DNA of 38,981 bases, from NCBI GenBank assembly GCA_027315255.1, contig DAHUYL010000043.1:1-38981 (forward strand), given 5' to 3'. The notes under the pieces were generated by a model. The model saw only the letters and a list, made by a program, of their open reading frames with translations, did no database searches and was not told the DNA's origin. The stretch's first letter is position 1. Each line of letters opens with the position of its first letter. Positions 15,307 through 25,000 of this stretch are shown here, piece after piece. The stretch is from Solirubrobacterales bacterium. Lineage in GTDB: Bacteria > Actinomycetota > Thermoleophilia > Solirubrobacterales > Solirubrobacteraceae. A program made the position numbers and the translations under genes.

Positions 15307-16326
15307 TCAGCAGATCCGCGGGAGCGGGTCGCCGCTGAGCTGGTCCATCACGCGATGACCGCCGAACCCGGTCGCCACCAGGACCATCGCCGCCGGCTCG
15401 GCTCTGACCTCGCCGATCTCGGCGGCGTCGGCGCACCCGGGGGCGCCCCGGAGCGCAGCGAGCGCGGCGTCCGCCGCCTCCGGTGCGACGAACGCCAGCA
15501 GCTTGCCCTCGTTGGCGATGTAAAGCGGGTCGATTCCGAGGATCTCGGCGGCTCCCGCAACGGCGCGCGAGACCGGCACGTCGCGCTCGCGCACGACGAT
15601 CGCGACGCCGCTTGCGCGGGCCAGTTCGTTCAGCACCGAGGCGACGCCGCCGCGGGTCGCATCGCGCATGCACCGCAGCGCCGGCCCGACCGCGTCGAGC
15701 AGGGCGTCGACCGCCGGCCACAGCGAGCGAGTGTCCGAGCGCACCGGCGCGTCGAGGCCGAGCTCGCCGCGCGCCAGCATGATCGCGGTGCCGTGGTCGC
15801 CGACGGTGCCGGACACGAGCACGCGGTCGCCGGGCCGCAGCGCCGCCGGGGACAGCTCGGCCCGCGGATCCAGTACCCCCACCCCGGCCGTGCACAGGTA
15901 CATGCCGTCCGCGTGTCCCCGTTCGACCACCTTCGTGTCGCCGGCCACCACCGACACGCCCGCCGCGCTGGCGGCGGCCGCGATCGCGTCGACCTCGCCG
16001 CGCAGCACGCTCGCCTCGAGCCCCTCCTCGAGGATCATCGACAGGCTCAGCGCCAGTGGCCGCGCGCCGCTGACCGCAAGGTCGTTGACGGTGCCGTTGA
16101 CGGCGAGCTCGCCGATCGAGCCGCCCGGGAAGCGCAGCGGTCGCACGACGAAGCTGTCGGTGCTGAGCGCGAGCTGCGCTCCGCCCGCGACGATCCGGGC
16201 GGCGTCGCCGAGCTCCGCGAGCGCGGGGTTCGCCAGCGCGGGCACGAGCAGGTCCTCGACGAGCGCCTGCGTCGCCTTGCCGCCGGCGCCGTGCGCCATC
16301 GTCACGCGCTCGTCGCGGAAGCGCAC
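15307..16326 (-). CDS. hypE: Hydrogenase maturation protein HypE
   Basis: 339-residue HypE, which with HypF makes the thiocyanate that becomes the cyanide ligands of the [NiFe] active site. The N-terminal ATP-binding region begins AHGAGGKATQALVEDLL and continues with STDSFVV and NGTVNDLAVSGA. The protein ends in PRIC, the C-terminal Cys that carries the carbamoyl/cyano group. The GTG at 16326 was chosen because GGGAG lies 6 nt upstream and the leader RFRDERVTMAHGAGG matches the family's pattern; a GTG at 16305 and ATG at 16299 are alternatives. It overlaps the end of hypD by 25 bases. HypF, its obligate partner, is not in the window. Confidence 0.95.
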   Translation of the reverse strand: MRFRDERVTMAHGAGGKATQALVEDLLVPALANPALAELGDAARIVAGGAQLALSTDSFVVRPLRFPGGSIGELAVNGTVNDLAVSGARPLALSLSMILEEGLEASVLRGEVDAIAAAASAAGVSVVAGDTKVVERGHADGMYLCTAGVGVLDPRAELSPAALRPGDRVLVSGTVGDHGTAIMLARGELGLDAPVRSDTRSLWPAVDALLDAVGPALRCMRDATRGGVASVLNELARASGVAIVVRERDVPVSRAVAGAAEILGIDPLYIANEGKLLAFVAPEAADAALAALRGAPGCADAAEIGEVRAEPAAMVLVATGFGGHRVMDQLSGDPLPRIC

Positions 16327-17420
16327 TCGAATCTCCCGAAGTTGTAGTAGGCGGCGCACGCTCCCTCGGAGGAGACCATGCATGCCCCGAGCGGTCGCTC
16401 GGGGGTGCAGACGGTTCCGAACACCCGGCACTCGGTCGGGCTGATCGCGCCCCGCAGAACCTCGCCGCAGCGGCATGCCTTGCGGTCCGCGACGCGTGCG
16501 TGCGGCATCTCGAAGCGCTGCTCCGCGTCGAGCTCGGCGTACGCGTCCGACAGGCGCAGGGCGCTGTGCGGGATCGACCCGAGCCCGCGCCATTCGAACT
16601 CAGGGCGGACCGCGAACACGTCCGCCATCGCCTCGAGCGCGCGCCGGTTGCCCGCGGCCGGAACGGTGCGCGCGTACTGGTTCTCGACCGCGTGGCGGCC
16701 GTCGCGCAGCTGCTCGACGAGCATCCGGATCGCCTGCAGCAGGTCGAGCGGCTCGAATCCCGCGACCACGACCGGGCGGCTGTAGTCGCGCGGGATGAAC
16801 TCGAACGCGTCCGTGCCGACGATCGCGGCGACGTGCCCGGGGCCGACGAAGCCGTCGAGGCGGACGTCGGGGTCGTCGAGCAGCGCTCGCAGCGGCGGCT
16901 CGATCAGCACGTGGCTGCACATGCACGAGAAGTTCCCCAGCCCCTGCGCCTTTGCGCGCATGAGCGTCAGCGCGGTCGCAGGCGCCGTCGTCTCGAATCC
17001 GATCGCGAAGAACACGACTTCGCGATCCGGGTTCTCCCGTGCGAGCCGCAGCGCGTCGAGCGGCGAGTAGACGATCCGCACGTCGGCGCCGCGCGCGCGC
17101 GCCTCGAGCAGCGTCAGCTTCGAGCCCGGGACTCGCAGCATGTCGCCGAAGCAGGTGAGGATCACCTCCGGGTGTTGGGCGATCGCGATCCCGTCGTCGA
17201 CCCGACCGATCGGCAGCACGCAGACCGGACAACCCGGTCCGTGCACGAGCTTGACGTTGTCGGGCAGCAGGCCGTTCAGCCCGTACTTGTAGATCACGTG
17301 AGTGTGGCCGCCGCAGACCTCCATGATCCGGTACTCGTGGCCGGGCTCGACGGCGGCGGCGATCGCGTCCGCGACGGCGTGACCGAGCTCGGGGTTGCGG
17401 AACTCGTCGACGAACCTCAT
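16302..17420 (-). CDS. hypD: Hydrogenase maturation protein HypD
   Basis: 372-residue HypD, the [4Fe-4S] scaffold that with HypC assembles the Fe(CN)2CO unit. It shows EVCGGHTH (C36), GPGCPVCVLP (C64, C67), and the C-terminal cluster ligands spread over KACRCGEVLRG, GTVCTPE, GACMVSSEGACAAYYNF. Length and motif order are normal for the family. Its start ATG overlaps the hypC stop as ATGA, and its 3' end contains the ribosome site of hypE, so translation is coupled through the operon. Confidence 0.96.
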   Translation of the reverse strand: MRFVDEFRNPELGHAVADAIAAAVEPGHEYRIMEVCGGHTHVIYKYGLNGLLPDNVKLVHGPGCPVCVLPIGRVDDGIAIAQHPEVILTCFGDMLRVPGSKLTLLEARARGADVRIVYSPLDALRLARENPDREVVFFAIGFETTAPATALTLMRAKAQGLGNFSCMCSHVLIEPPLRALLDDPDVRLDGFVGPGHVAAIVGTDAFEFIPRDYSRPVVVAGFEPLDLLQAIRMLVEQLRDGRHAVENQYARTVPAAGNRRALEAMADVFAVRPEFEWRGLGSIPHSALRLSDAYAELDAEQRFEMPHARVADRKACRCGEVLRGAISPTECRVFGTVCTPERPLGACMVSSEGACAAYYNFGRFECASATSA

Positions 17421-17671
17421 CGAGCCGGCCCCAGTTCGGCCTCGATCGCGTCCTCCGCGTCGAGCGCTTCACCGAGCAGCGCGAGCGTCGTCTCAGCCTC
17501 GGCGGCGTCGATCCGCGCGAGCGCGAAGCCGACGTGGACGATCACCCAGTCGCCGGGGGCCACCACGCCGTCGAGCAGCCCGACGTTGACCGCGCGGCGC
17601 ACGCTGCCGATCTCCACGACGGCGTCGTCACCCGCGACCTCGACCACCATTCCGGGGATCGCGAGGCACAT
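17417..17671 (-). CDS. hypC: Hydrogenase assembly chaperone HypC
   Basis: 84-residue HypC/HybG family chaperone. It begins MCLAIPG, where Cys2 (exposed after Met removal) binds the Fe(CN)2CO precursor in complex with HypD, and has the conserved His in WVIVHVGFAL (H46). It starts 7 bases after the hypB stop and overlaps hypD by four bases (ATGA). Confidence 0.95.
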   Translation of the reverse strand: MCLAIPGMVVEVAGDDAVVEIGSVRRAVNVGLLDGVVAPGDWVIVHVGFALARIDAAEAETTLALLGEALDAEDAIEAELGPAR

Positions 17672-17678
17672 GCTCCGC

Positions 17679-18476
17679 TCACGCAGGGGTCGGGGCGGCG
17701 CGGAGGAGGTCGAGCAGCCACCCGTACCACTGCTCGAGCCCCTCGCCGGTGCGGGCGCTGACCCGCAACACGGTCGCGTCGGGGTTGACCTCGGCGAGGT
17801 TGTGCTCGAACAGCGCGAGGTCGTAGTCGAGGTGCGGGAGCAGGTCGAGCTTGTTGATCAGCACGAGCTCGACCGCGCGGAACATCACCGGGTACTTGAG
17901 CGGCTTGTCCTCACCCTCGGTCACCGAGCAGATCATCACGCGGTGGTGGGCGCCGACGTCGAACTCGGCCGGGCACACGAGATTGCCGACGTTCTCGATG
18001 AACAGCAGCTCGAGCCCGTCGAGCTCGAGCCGGTGCAGGGCGCCGGCGACCATCGGCGCATCGAGGTGGCACTCGCCGCCCCACCCGGCCGCGGTGTTGA
18101 TCTGGGTGACGGGGGCATCGAGGCCCGAGAGGCGCTCGGCGTCGAGACCCGTCTCGATGTCGCCCTCGATCACGCCCGCGCGGATCCGCCCGCGCAGCTC
18201 GGCGAGCGTCCGTTCGAGCACCGCGGTCTTGCCCGAGCCCGGCGAGGACATCAGGTTGATCGCGACGACGCCCGCCGCGTCCAGGCTCCGGCGGTTGGCA
18301 TCGGCGGCGGCGTCGTTCTCGTCGAAGATCCGCTCGAGCACCTGGATCCGCTCGCTCGCGGTTGCGTACCCCGAGTGGTCGCCGTGGTCGTCGTCGGCGT
18401 GGTCGTGGACATGCCCCGGGTGGTCATGGTCGTGCGCGTGCACGGTGCCGTCGGCGTGGCGGTGGAACCTACCCAT
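17679..18476 (-). CDS. hypB: Hydrogenase nickel incorporation GTPase HypB
   Basis: 265-residue SIMIBI GTPase that delivers nickel to the hydrogenase large subunit with HypA. The first 36 residues hold eleven His and many Asp, a nickel storage/binding tail. The P-loop is SSPGSGKT (about 77-84), and the conserved metal-site pair is in GGECHLDAP. The region ENVGNLVCP is the G3-like segment and NKLDLLP the NKxD motif. The start overlaps the end of hypA by 8 bases. The His tail is a real feature, not repeat noise, because its codons alternate CAC and CAT with Asp/Gly. Confidence 0.96.
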   Translation of the reverse strand: MGRFHRHADGTVHAHDHDHPGHVHDHADDDHGDHSGYATASERIQVLERIFDENDAAADANRRSLDAAGVVAINLMSSPGSGKTAVLERTLAELRGRIRAGVIEGDIETGLDAERLSGLDAPVTQINTAAGWGGECHLDAPMVAGALHRLELDGLELLFIENVGNLVCPAEFDVGAHHRVMICSVTEGEDKPLKYPVMFRAVELVLINKLDLLPHLDYDLALFEHNLAEVNPDATVLRVSARTGEGLEQWYGWLLDLLRAAPTPA

Positions 18477-18825
18477 GGACGGTCTCCGGGACGCGGACCT
18501 CGATCGCGGTCACGTTCAGCTCCTCGCCGCGCTCGATCGCGACCTGCCGTGAGCCGCAGTTGCCGCAGGCGAGCGCGAGCAGGTCGGAGTCGGTGCTCAG
18601 CGCGCCGCACGCCTTGCAGCGCAACTCGACGGGCACGTGCTCGATCTCGAGGCCGGCCCCGTCGAGCACGGTCTCCACCGTCAGCAGCCTCCAGCAGTGC
18701 GCGAGCGTCGTCGGGACGACCTGGCGCAGCTGGCCGATCTGCACGTGGACGGTCTCGACCGTGCGCCCGCCGCGCGCGCGGTCGGCGATCGCGAAGATCC
18801 TGCGACACAGGGACAGCTCGTGCAT
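18469..18825 (-). CDS. hypA: Hydrogenase nickel insertion protein HypA
   Basis: 118-residue HypA. It begins MHEL, with His2 as the nickel ligand, and carries the zinc knuckle C70-x2-C73 and C87-x2-C90. Length is typical. It is the first gene of hypABCDE on the minus strand. The 105 bases upstream (18826-18930) probably contain the operon promoter; a GTTTTTCC stretch there may be the tail of a weak terminator for the upstream SDR gene, but no stable stem is clear. Confidence 0.95.
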   Translation of the reverse strand: MHELSLCRRIFAIADRARGGRTVETVHVQIGQLRQVVPTTLAHCWRLLTVETVLDGAGLEIEHVPVELRCKACGALSTDSDLLALACGNCGSRQVAIERGEELNVTAIEVRVPETVHG

Positions 18826-18930
18826 CCGCCTGCCAGCGTTGCATGTCAGCGGATGCCGTTGTTCCGGGAAACGAAGCAGACCAGGGCGTGGAAAAACCGA
18901 CGCCGGGACGCGGCCGTTGTGCAGTGTGGG

Positions 18931-19710
18931 TCAGCCGGCCAGCTGGCCGCCGTCGACCGCGAGCGTGTGCCCGGTGACGAAGTCAGACGCCGCCGAGGCG
19001 AGGAACACGACGGCGCCCTTGAGGTCGTCGGCGCCGCCGAAGCGCTTCAGCGGGATCCGCGCCAGCAGCTGCTCGCCGCTGTGCTCGAGCAGCTGGCGCG
19101 ACATCTCCGACGGGAACCACCCCGGCGCGATCGCGTTGACGTTGATCCCGTGCCGCGCCCACTTGACCGCCAGGTCGATCGTCATCGCGACGATCCCGCC
19201 CTTGCTGGCGCTGTACGGCAGCGCGTCCATCGCGGCGGGATCGGCCCCGCGGTAGGCTGCGACCGACGCGAGGTTGACGATCTTGCCGCCCTCGCGCTGC
19301 TCGATCAGCACCCGGCCGACCGCCTGTGTGAACGCGAACGTGCCGGTCAGGTTCACGTCGATCACCTTCTGCCATCCCTCGAGCGGCACGTGCTCGGGCG
19401 AGGCTCCCCAGCTGGTGCCCGCGTTGTTGACGAGGACGTCGATCCGCCCGAGCTCGCTGCGCGCGCGCTGCACGACCGCGTCGATCTCGGCGTGGTTGCG
19501 GACGTCGCAGCGCAGGCCGAGCGCGCGCACGCCGTAGGCGCCGGCGAGCTCGGCTGCGGCCTGCTCGCAGCGCTCCGGCTTGCGAGCGCAGACGACCACG
19601 TCGGCGCCGGCGTCGGCCAGCGCGTCCGCGAGCTGCCGGCCGAGGCCGCTCCCGCCGCCCGTCACGATCGCGACCCTCCCCCGCAGGTCGAACAGCTCTG
19701 CCACGCGCAC
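18931..19710 (-). CDS. Classical short-chain dehydrogenase/reductase
   Basis: 259-residue NAD(P)H-dependent SDR of the gluconate 5-dehydrogenase/3-oxoacyl reductase style. It has TGGGSGLG (about 17-24), NNAG (95-98), and the catalytic S149, Y166, K170 in PYSASK, with N120 in VNLTG. The C-terminal VDGGQLAG is typical. All catalytic residues are present, so it should be active; the substrate is not predictable. The GTG at 19710 is preceded by TAGGGT 6 nt upstream, fitting leaderless expression. It lies just upstream of hyp genes on the same strand but is not known as a hydrogenase accessory. Confidence 0.9.
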   Translation of the reverse strand: MRVAELFDLRGRVAIVTGGGSGLGRQLADALADAGADVVVCARKPERCEQAAAELAGAYGVRALGLRCDVRNHAEIDAVVQRARSELGRIDVLVNNAGTSWGASPEHVPLEGWQKVIDVNLTGTFAFTQAVGRVLIEQREGGKIVNLASVAAYRGADPAAMDALPYSASKGGIVAMTIDLAVKWARHGINVNAIAPGWFPSEMSRQLLEHSGEQLLARIPLKRFGGADDLKGAVVFLASAASDFVTGHTLAVDGGQLAG

Positions 19711-19716
19711 GCGTCA

Positions 19717-19722
19717 ACCCTA
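19717..19722 (-). promoter_or_regulatory. Candidate -10 element for SDR gene
   Basis: TAGGGT on the minus strand, 6 nt before GTG 19710. Weak on its own; listed because the same spacing recurs at other genes in the window. Confidence 0.25.
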
Positions 19723-19769
19723 CCCGTCCCACCCGTCGCCACCGCTCGGCGGTCGGCCCGGTCCTGGTT

Positions 19770-21614
19770 TCAGCCGGCCGCCCGACGCCGCTCCCCTTGC
19801 GGCAGGGTCGTGCGTCCGGGCTCGTAGAACGGACCCGCGGCGGTGCCGTGCTTGGCCGCGTACATCGCCTCGTCCGCGTGGCGTACGAGCGTATCCATGT
19901 CCGCGCCGTGCTCGGGGTAGAGCGCGATTCCGATCGCGGCGTCGACCGTGATCGGGACACCGTGATGAACGGCCGGTCGCTCGATCGCCGTGCGCAGCGC
20001 GCCCACGACGCCGGCCGCGGCGACACGGTCGGCGCCCGGCAACAGCACCCCGAACTCGTCTCCGCCGAGCCGAGCGACCGTGTCCGTCGCTCGCAGCCGC
20101 GTCTGCAAGCGGTCGGCGATCTCTCGCAGCAGCGCGTCTCCGACCTGGTGGCCGAGCGAGTCGTTGACGTCCTTGAAGCGGTCGAGGTCGATCATCACGA
20201 GCGCGAACGAGGCCTGCTCCCGGATGGCCTCGGCGATTGCGGCGTCCGCGCGGTCGTGGAACAGCGTTCGGTTCGCCAGCCCGGTGAGCGGGTCGTGCAG
20301 CGCGAGCTGTTCGTTCACCGACAGCTGGAGCCGGAGCGCCGCTTCGGCGGCCTTGCGATCGTCGATGTCCTCGATCATCGCGATCGCGACGCCGTGCTCG
20401 GGGCTCTGCTCGAGCGTGATCGTGACCTGCGTCCACACGCTACGGCCGTGCGCGGTGACGATCCGCTGCTCGAAGCGGGCGCAGTCATCGGCGCCGGCGG
20501 CGAGCCGCGACAGCAGCGCTGCGTCGATCCGGTCGGAGATCACCTCCTGCACCGCTCGGTCGCGCAGCGCGCTCGTGCTCGTTCCGAGCATGTCCTCCAG
20601 CGCCGGGTTGGCCTCGATCACCCGGCCGGTGAGGCAGAAGCGCATGATCCCGATCGAGGCGCACTCGAACACCGAGCGGAAGCGGTCGAGCGCCTGTACC
20701 TCGGCGCGCTTGGCCTCCAGCTCCGCCGCCTGGCTGAGCGCCGCCGCGACGACGCCGGTCAGGAGCTCGAGCGCCTTCAGGTCGTCGTCGCGGAATGCGT
20801 CGAGGTCCTTCGACGCGACCACGACCAGCCCGACCTCCGTCCCGCCGTGCACGAGTGGCGCCCGGATCAGCGAGCGGATTCCTGCGCCGCGCCACGCCGC
20901 GGGAACGTCGCCGCCGGCCGAGCCGTCCGCCAGCTCGAGCGTCGACCCCGCCAGGAACCCGGTCGCGACCCGCTGCGCGAGCACGTCGCGGTCGCGCAGC
21001 ATCACGGCGGCGCCGCCGGCGCCGGTCAGCTCCTGGACGCGCTCGCAGACGAGCGTCATCGCCTGCTCGACTGTCAGCGCGGCCGCGGCGACGTCGCGCT
21101 GGGTCTCGACGATCCGGGCCAGGCGGCGTGCCTGGCGGGCGACCTCCTCCTCGGCCTCCTTGCGGCGCGTCACGTCCCGCGTCAGCCCGAAGGTGCCGAC
21201 GATCCGGCCGGCACCGTCCCGGAGCGGCAGCTTCCACGTCTCGAGCCACAGCCCCTCGCCGCCACGCCCGACGTACTGCTCGTCCCCCTGAAACGGCCTG
21301 CCCGAGCGCATCACGCCCTGTTCCTCGGCCGCCGTCTGGGCCGCGACATCGGCCGCCAGGAAGTCGCTGTCGCTGCGCCCGACGAGCTCCTCGCGGCGGC
21401 TGCAGCCCCAGCTCTCGGCCAGCGCCTGGGAGACGTGCAGGAAGCGGCTGTCGCCGTCCTTGAAGTAGACCGACTCCGGCGCGGTGTCGAGGAACGCTTC
21501 GAACAGTCGCGCCTCGCCGAACGGCGCCGGCGGCGCGCGCCGCCGGCGCGTGCGCGCAGCCTGCAGTACCCGCCTCAGCGAGCCGCCATTCTGGGGTCGT
21601 GATGAAACCCCCAT
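19770..21614 (-). CDS. PAS-GAF-PAS-GGDEF diguanylate cyclase
   Basis: 614-residue soluble c-di-GMP synthase. Order: PAS at about 36-150 (ending TRDVTRRKEAEEE, a PAC-like exit), GAF at about 170-300, a second PAS at about 312-425, and GGDEF at about 440-595. The GGDEF motif is intact (517-521) and is preceded by an RxxD inhibitory site (R508, D511). No EAL domain and no membrane segment are present, so it is a cytoplasmic sensor-cyclase. The first about 30 residues are Arg-rich. The ATG at 21614 has AGGAA directly upstream. The signals sensed are unknown. Confidence 0.93.
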   Translation of the reverse strand: MGVSSRPQNGGSLRRVLQAARTRRRRAPPAPFGEARLFEAFLDTAPESVYFKDGDSRFLHVSQALAESWGCSRREELVGRSDSDFLAADVAAQTAAEEQGVMRSGRPFQGDEQYVGRGGEGLWLETWKLPLRDGAGRIVGTFGLTRDVTRRKEAEEEVARQARRLARIVETQRDVAAAALTVEQAMTLVCERVQELTGAGGAAVMLRDRDVLAQRVATGFLAGSTLELADGSAGGDVPAAWRGAGIRSLIRAPLVHGGTEVGLVVVASKDLDAFRDDDLKALELLTGVVAAALSQAAELEAKRAEVQALDRFRSVFECASIGIMRFCLTGRVIEANPALEDMLGTSTSALRDRAVQEVISDRIDAALLSRLAAGADDCARFEQRIVTAHGRSVWTQVTITLEQSPEHGVAIAMIEDIDDRKAAEAALRLQLSVNEQLALHDPLTGLANRTLFHDRADAAIAEAIREQASFALVMIDLDRFKDVNDSLGHQVGDALLREIADRLQTRLRATDTVARLGGDEFGVLLPGADRVAAAGVVGALRTAIERPAVHHGVPITVDAAIGIALYPEHGADMDTLVRHADEAMYAAKHGTAAGPFYEPGRTTLPQGERRRAAG

Positions 21615-21678
21615 TTCCTGGATATCGGCTCCGCCGAGCCGTGCTGAAGCCCGTGCAACGGGCCGCGCGCCCCGCTGG

Positions 21679-22047
21679 CTACGGGCGTCGCGCCGCGACC
21701 ACGCGGCGCTCGTGCGTGCCCACGCCGATCGTCCTGCCGTCCTCGGCGGTGACCTCGACGTCGAAGCCGAGCTTGCGCCCGTCGCGCACCTCCCGCAGCC
21801 GCACCCGGGCGGTGCACCGCGAACCCTCCGGTGCGCCGGCGACGTGCCTGACGCACACCTCGAACCCGACCGTCGCCTCGCCGTCCGCCAGATGCGGATA
21901 CACGAGCATCGCCGCCGTCCGCTCGATCACGCCGATCATCCCCGGCGTCGACAGCACGGAGCAGCCGAGCGTCCCGCCGACGTCGGTGACGAGCGATCCC
22001 TCGACCGTGAACTGCACCGCCGCCTCGATCCCGGCTTCGACCGCCAT
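21679..22047 (-). CDS. FlK-like hotdog thioesterase
   Basis: 122-residue hotdog-fold acyl-CoA thioesterase related to fluoroacetyl-CoA thioesterase FlK. The catalytic triad spacing matches FlK exactly: T34 (in STPGM), E42 (in VIERTA) and H68 (in VCVRHVA), that is 8 and 26 residues apart. The ATG at 22047 was chosen by length and because TACATT lies 6 nt upstream; a much longer frame exists only because it runs antiparallel to the next gene. Fluoroacetate is not implied; family members act on varied acyl-CoAs. It lies 38 bases after the large secreted protein gene. Confidence 0.85.
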   Translation of the reverse strand: MAVEAGIEAAVQFTVEGSLVTDVGGTLGCSVLSTPGMIGVIERTAAMLVYPHLADGEATVGFEVCVRHVAGAPEGSRCTARVRLREVRDGRKLGFDVEVTAEDGRTIGVGTHERRVVAARRP

Positions 22048-22053
22048 CCCGGC

Positions 22054-22059
22054 AATGTA
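22054..22059 (-). promoter_or_regulatory. Candidate -10 element for thioesterase gene
   Basis: TACATT on the minus strand, 6 nt before ATG 22047, in a 38-base gap with no clear Shine-Dalgarno. Suggests an own, leaderless transcript. Confidence 0.3.
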
Positions 22060-22085
22060 CGGGGGGATGCGGCCGAAGCCGGGCC

Positions 22086-25000
22086 TCAGACCCGCAGAAC
22101 CAGCACGAGCCGCGTCAGGTGGCCGCTCGCGTCGCGGACGAGCAACACCGCGCGGAGCCGGTGCACCTTGCGGCTGCGGACCCGCCCGCGCAGTGCCGGG
22201 CGCTCGTCGAGCGCCTTCGCCGACAGCATCACGATCAGGTGCGACGCCGGCGAGCGCAGCGTCACCGCCAAGCGCCCATGCAGCAGCTTCAGCGAGCGGA
22301 CCCGCCCGCCGCGCACGGACACTCCGTGCCGGAAGCTCCGCACCGCGAAGCTGAGGCCGCTCGGAAGCGACACCGTGAACGACCGGACCCTCGCCGAGCC
22401 GGCGATCAGCACGAATCGCAGCACCGCGTTCCCGGTCGCGAGCCCCTTCAGCGATCCGCCCGTCAGGTGCGGCGGGCGGTGCTTCGCCGATCCGGTCGTG
22501 GGTGGTGTCGTCGGCGTGGTCGGCGTCGTGCTCGTCGTTGTCGTCGCCGGCGAGGAGTTCGCCGGCCCGGTGTTCACCGGCGGGGGGGAGCAACCGGCCA
22601 CCGTGAACGTCGCGCTCGGCTTGACCGTGACGCCGTTCTGGCCGGTGAACACGCCGTCGACGCTGCCCGTGGGCGCCGCGCAGGTGGTGGCGTAGAGCGC
22701 GTCTGAGCCGCCGTTGATCGTCACCGTCAGCGAGCTCAGTGGCACGTCGGGCAGGCCAGTGAACTGCACCGAGTTGGCGAGGATGTCGACCGACCCGGTG
22801 AGGGTCGTCGTGAGCCCCGGAAGGGGCAGCGTGATCTGGAGCTTCGGTGACGCGACGCTGCCGGTCAGCTTCACGGGCCCGCTCAGCGTCCCCGGCAGCA
22901 CCGGCGTGACCGCGGTGGCGGTGCCGACCACGTCGCCGAACGAGGTGGCGGCGTTGATCAGGTCCGGCGCGAGCGTCAGCGCCGGGATCGTCAACTGCAT
23001 CGAGGAGGCGGCCGCCTGCCCGGAGGGCTGCGTGACCGCGGTCGCGAACGAGGCGCCGAGGTCGTTCGCGTTCCGGGTCGAGCTCGCGCTGAGCGCCGGC
23101 GTGAACGCCAGCTTGTCGCAGCCGGTCGGGGTGAACGTCGACGATCCGGAACCGTTGGCGCTGCCGGCGTACGTGTCGATCGACAGCGTCGTGGTCGCCG
23201 GCGCGCAGCTTGTCGGCAGCCGCGTGAACGCGGTCGTGCTGGCACCGCCGGATGCCGACGGCGCCGTCCCGTCGATGTTCAGCGTCAGGCTCTGCACCTG
23301 GATCGGCACCGGGAGCCCGGCGATCGTGACCGAGCTCGGAATGTTGCTGAATCCGAACTTGACGGCCGGCTGGCCCGGGGCGGGGCCGGCGAGCACCAGC
23401 GACGCGGGCGCCGTGAGCGTGATCAGCGGCGCGGTTCCGGGACTCGGTGGGGAGCTGCCAAGCCACGAGTCGATCCCGAAGTACGCGACGTCGGTCGTGT
23501 CGCCCGCCGGGATCGCCATCGCGTACATCGCGGAGTAGGAGCTCGTCGACAGTCCGAGCGCGTTGGCGATCACCATCCCCGACCCGACCTGTGACGCTGC
23601 CGGACAGTTGCCGCCGCTCAGCTGTGACGGGGTGCACAGCACCGGCACCGCCGTGGGGATCGCGAGCAGCCCGGTCGGGAGCGTGACCGTGACGTCCTTC
23701 ACCGTGTCAGTCGAGTTCGCGTAGCTGAAGTCGATCGCGGTGCTGAGGGTTGCGTCCGAGCCGGCCTGCGTCCCGCTCGGGGTCAGGCAGAAGTTGCTGA
23801 CGTCGCCGGTGCCGGCGGTCGTGCACGGCGGCGCCGGGTTTGGCGGCGGCGTCTGCGTGCAGTTCGCCACCGTGACCGGTGCGGTAGGCGTGGCGGTGGC
23901 GCCGTTCTGCCCGGTGAAGTCGCCCGTGACGGTGCCGCGCGGGTTGGCGCAGCTCGACTCGTACAGCGCCTCTGAGCCGCCGTCGAGCGTCACGGCCAGT
24001 GAGCTCAAGGGCACGTCCGGCAGGCCCGAGAACTGCACCGAGTTGGACGCCAGGTCGACCGAGCCGGTGAGCGTCAGCGTCTGCCCGGGAAGCGGCAGCG
24101 TGATCTGCAGCGACGGTGACAGGACGTTCCCCGTCAGCTTCACCGGACCGGTCACGGTCAGCGGTCCGCCCGATGGCGCGGCCAGCACCGGCGTCGTCGC
24201 GCTCACCGAGCCGACCACGTCGCCGAACAGAGCCGGCGCATTGGTCAGGTCCGGCTGGAGCGTCGCAGCCGGGATCCTCAGGCCGATCGAACTGGGGGCG
24301 GCCTGCCCCGACGGCTGCGTGATCGTGGTCGTCAGCGAGGCGCCCGGGTCCCCCGAGTCCTGCTGCGAGCTGGCGCTCAGCGCAGGTGTGAACGGAACCG
24401 AGCCGCAACCGGTCGGGGTGAAGGTCGAGGAGCCGGAGCCGTCGCTCGAGCCGGCGTACGTGTCGATCGACAGCGTCGTGGTCGCCGGCGCGCAGCTCGT
24501 CGGCAGCCGCGTGAACGGCGAACCCGAAGAGACCGTTCCGTCGATGTTCAGCGTCAGGCTATTGACCTGGATGCTGAGACCCGTGACCGTGTCCGGGATG
24601 CCGCTGAATCCGAACCGGACCGCAGGCTGGCCGCCCACGAGCGTCAGCGACGCAGGCGCCAGCAGCGTGATCTGCGGCGCGCCAGACGGGGCGAGGACCC
24701 ACGAGTCGACCCCGAAGCAGGCGACGGCGGTGGCGGTGGCGCACGCTGACACCGGCATCGCGAACATCTCGGAGGTCGCGTTGACGCTTGCTAGCCCGTT
24801 CAGCGCGCTGGCGGAAACCGTTCCCGACCCGACCTGCGATCCGGACGGACAGCTGCCCGCTGTCAGCTGGGAATACGTGCACTGGGCCGGCACCGCGGTC
24901 GGGATCGCCAGCAGCCCGGGCGGGAGCGTGACGCTCACGTCCTTGACGGAGTCGCCCGGTTTCGCGTAGTTGAAGTCGATCGCCGTGCTGAGGGTTGGGT

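Noticed and set aside
18880..18925. Intrinsic terminator with T-run after the SDR gene (GTTTTTCC on the minus strand)
   Set aside because: The preceding CCGCGTC/GCGTCGG segments do not form a stable stem.
22048..23637. 652-residue frame ending at 21679
   Set aside because: Only the last 122 residues look like a protein family (FlK thioesterase); the rest is an out-of-frame reading of the secreted repeat protein.
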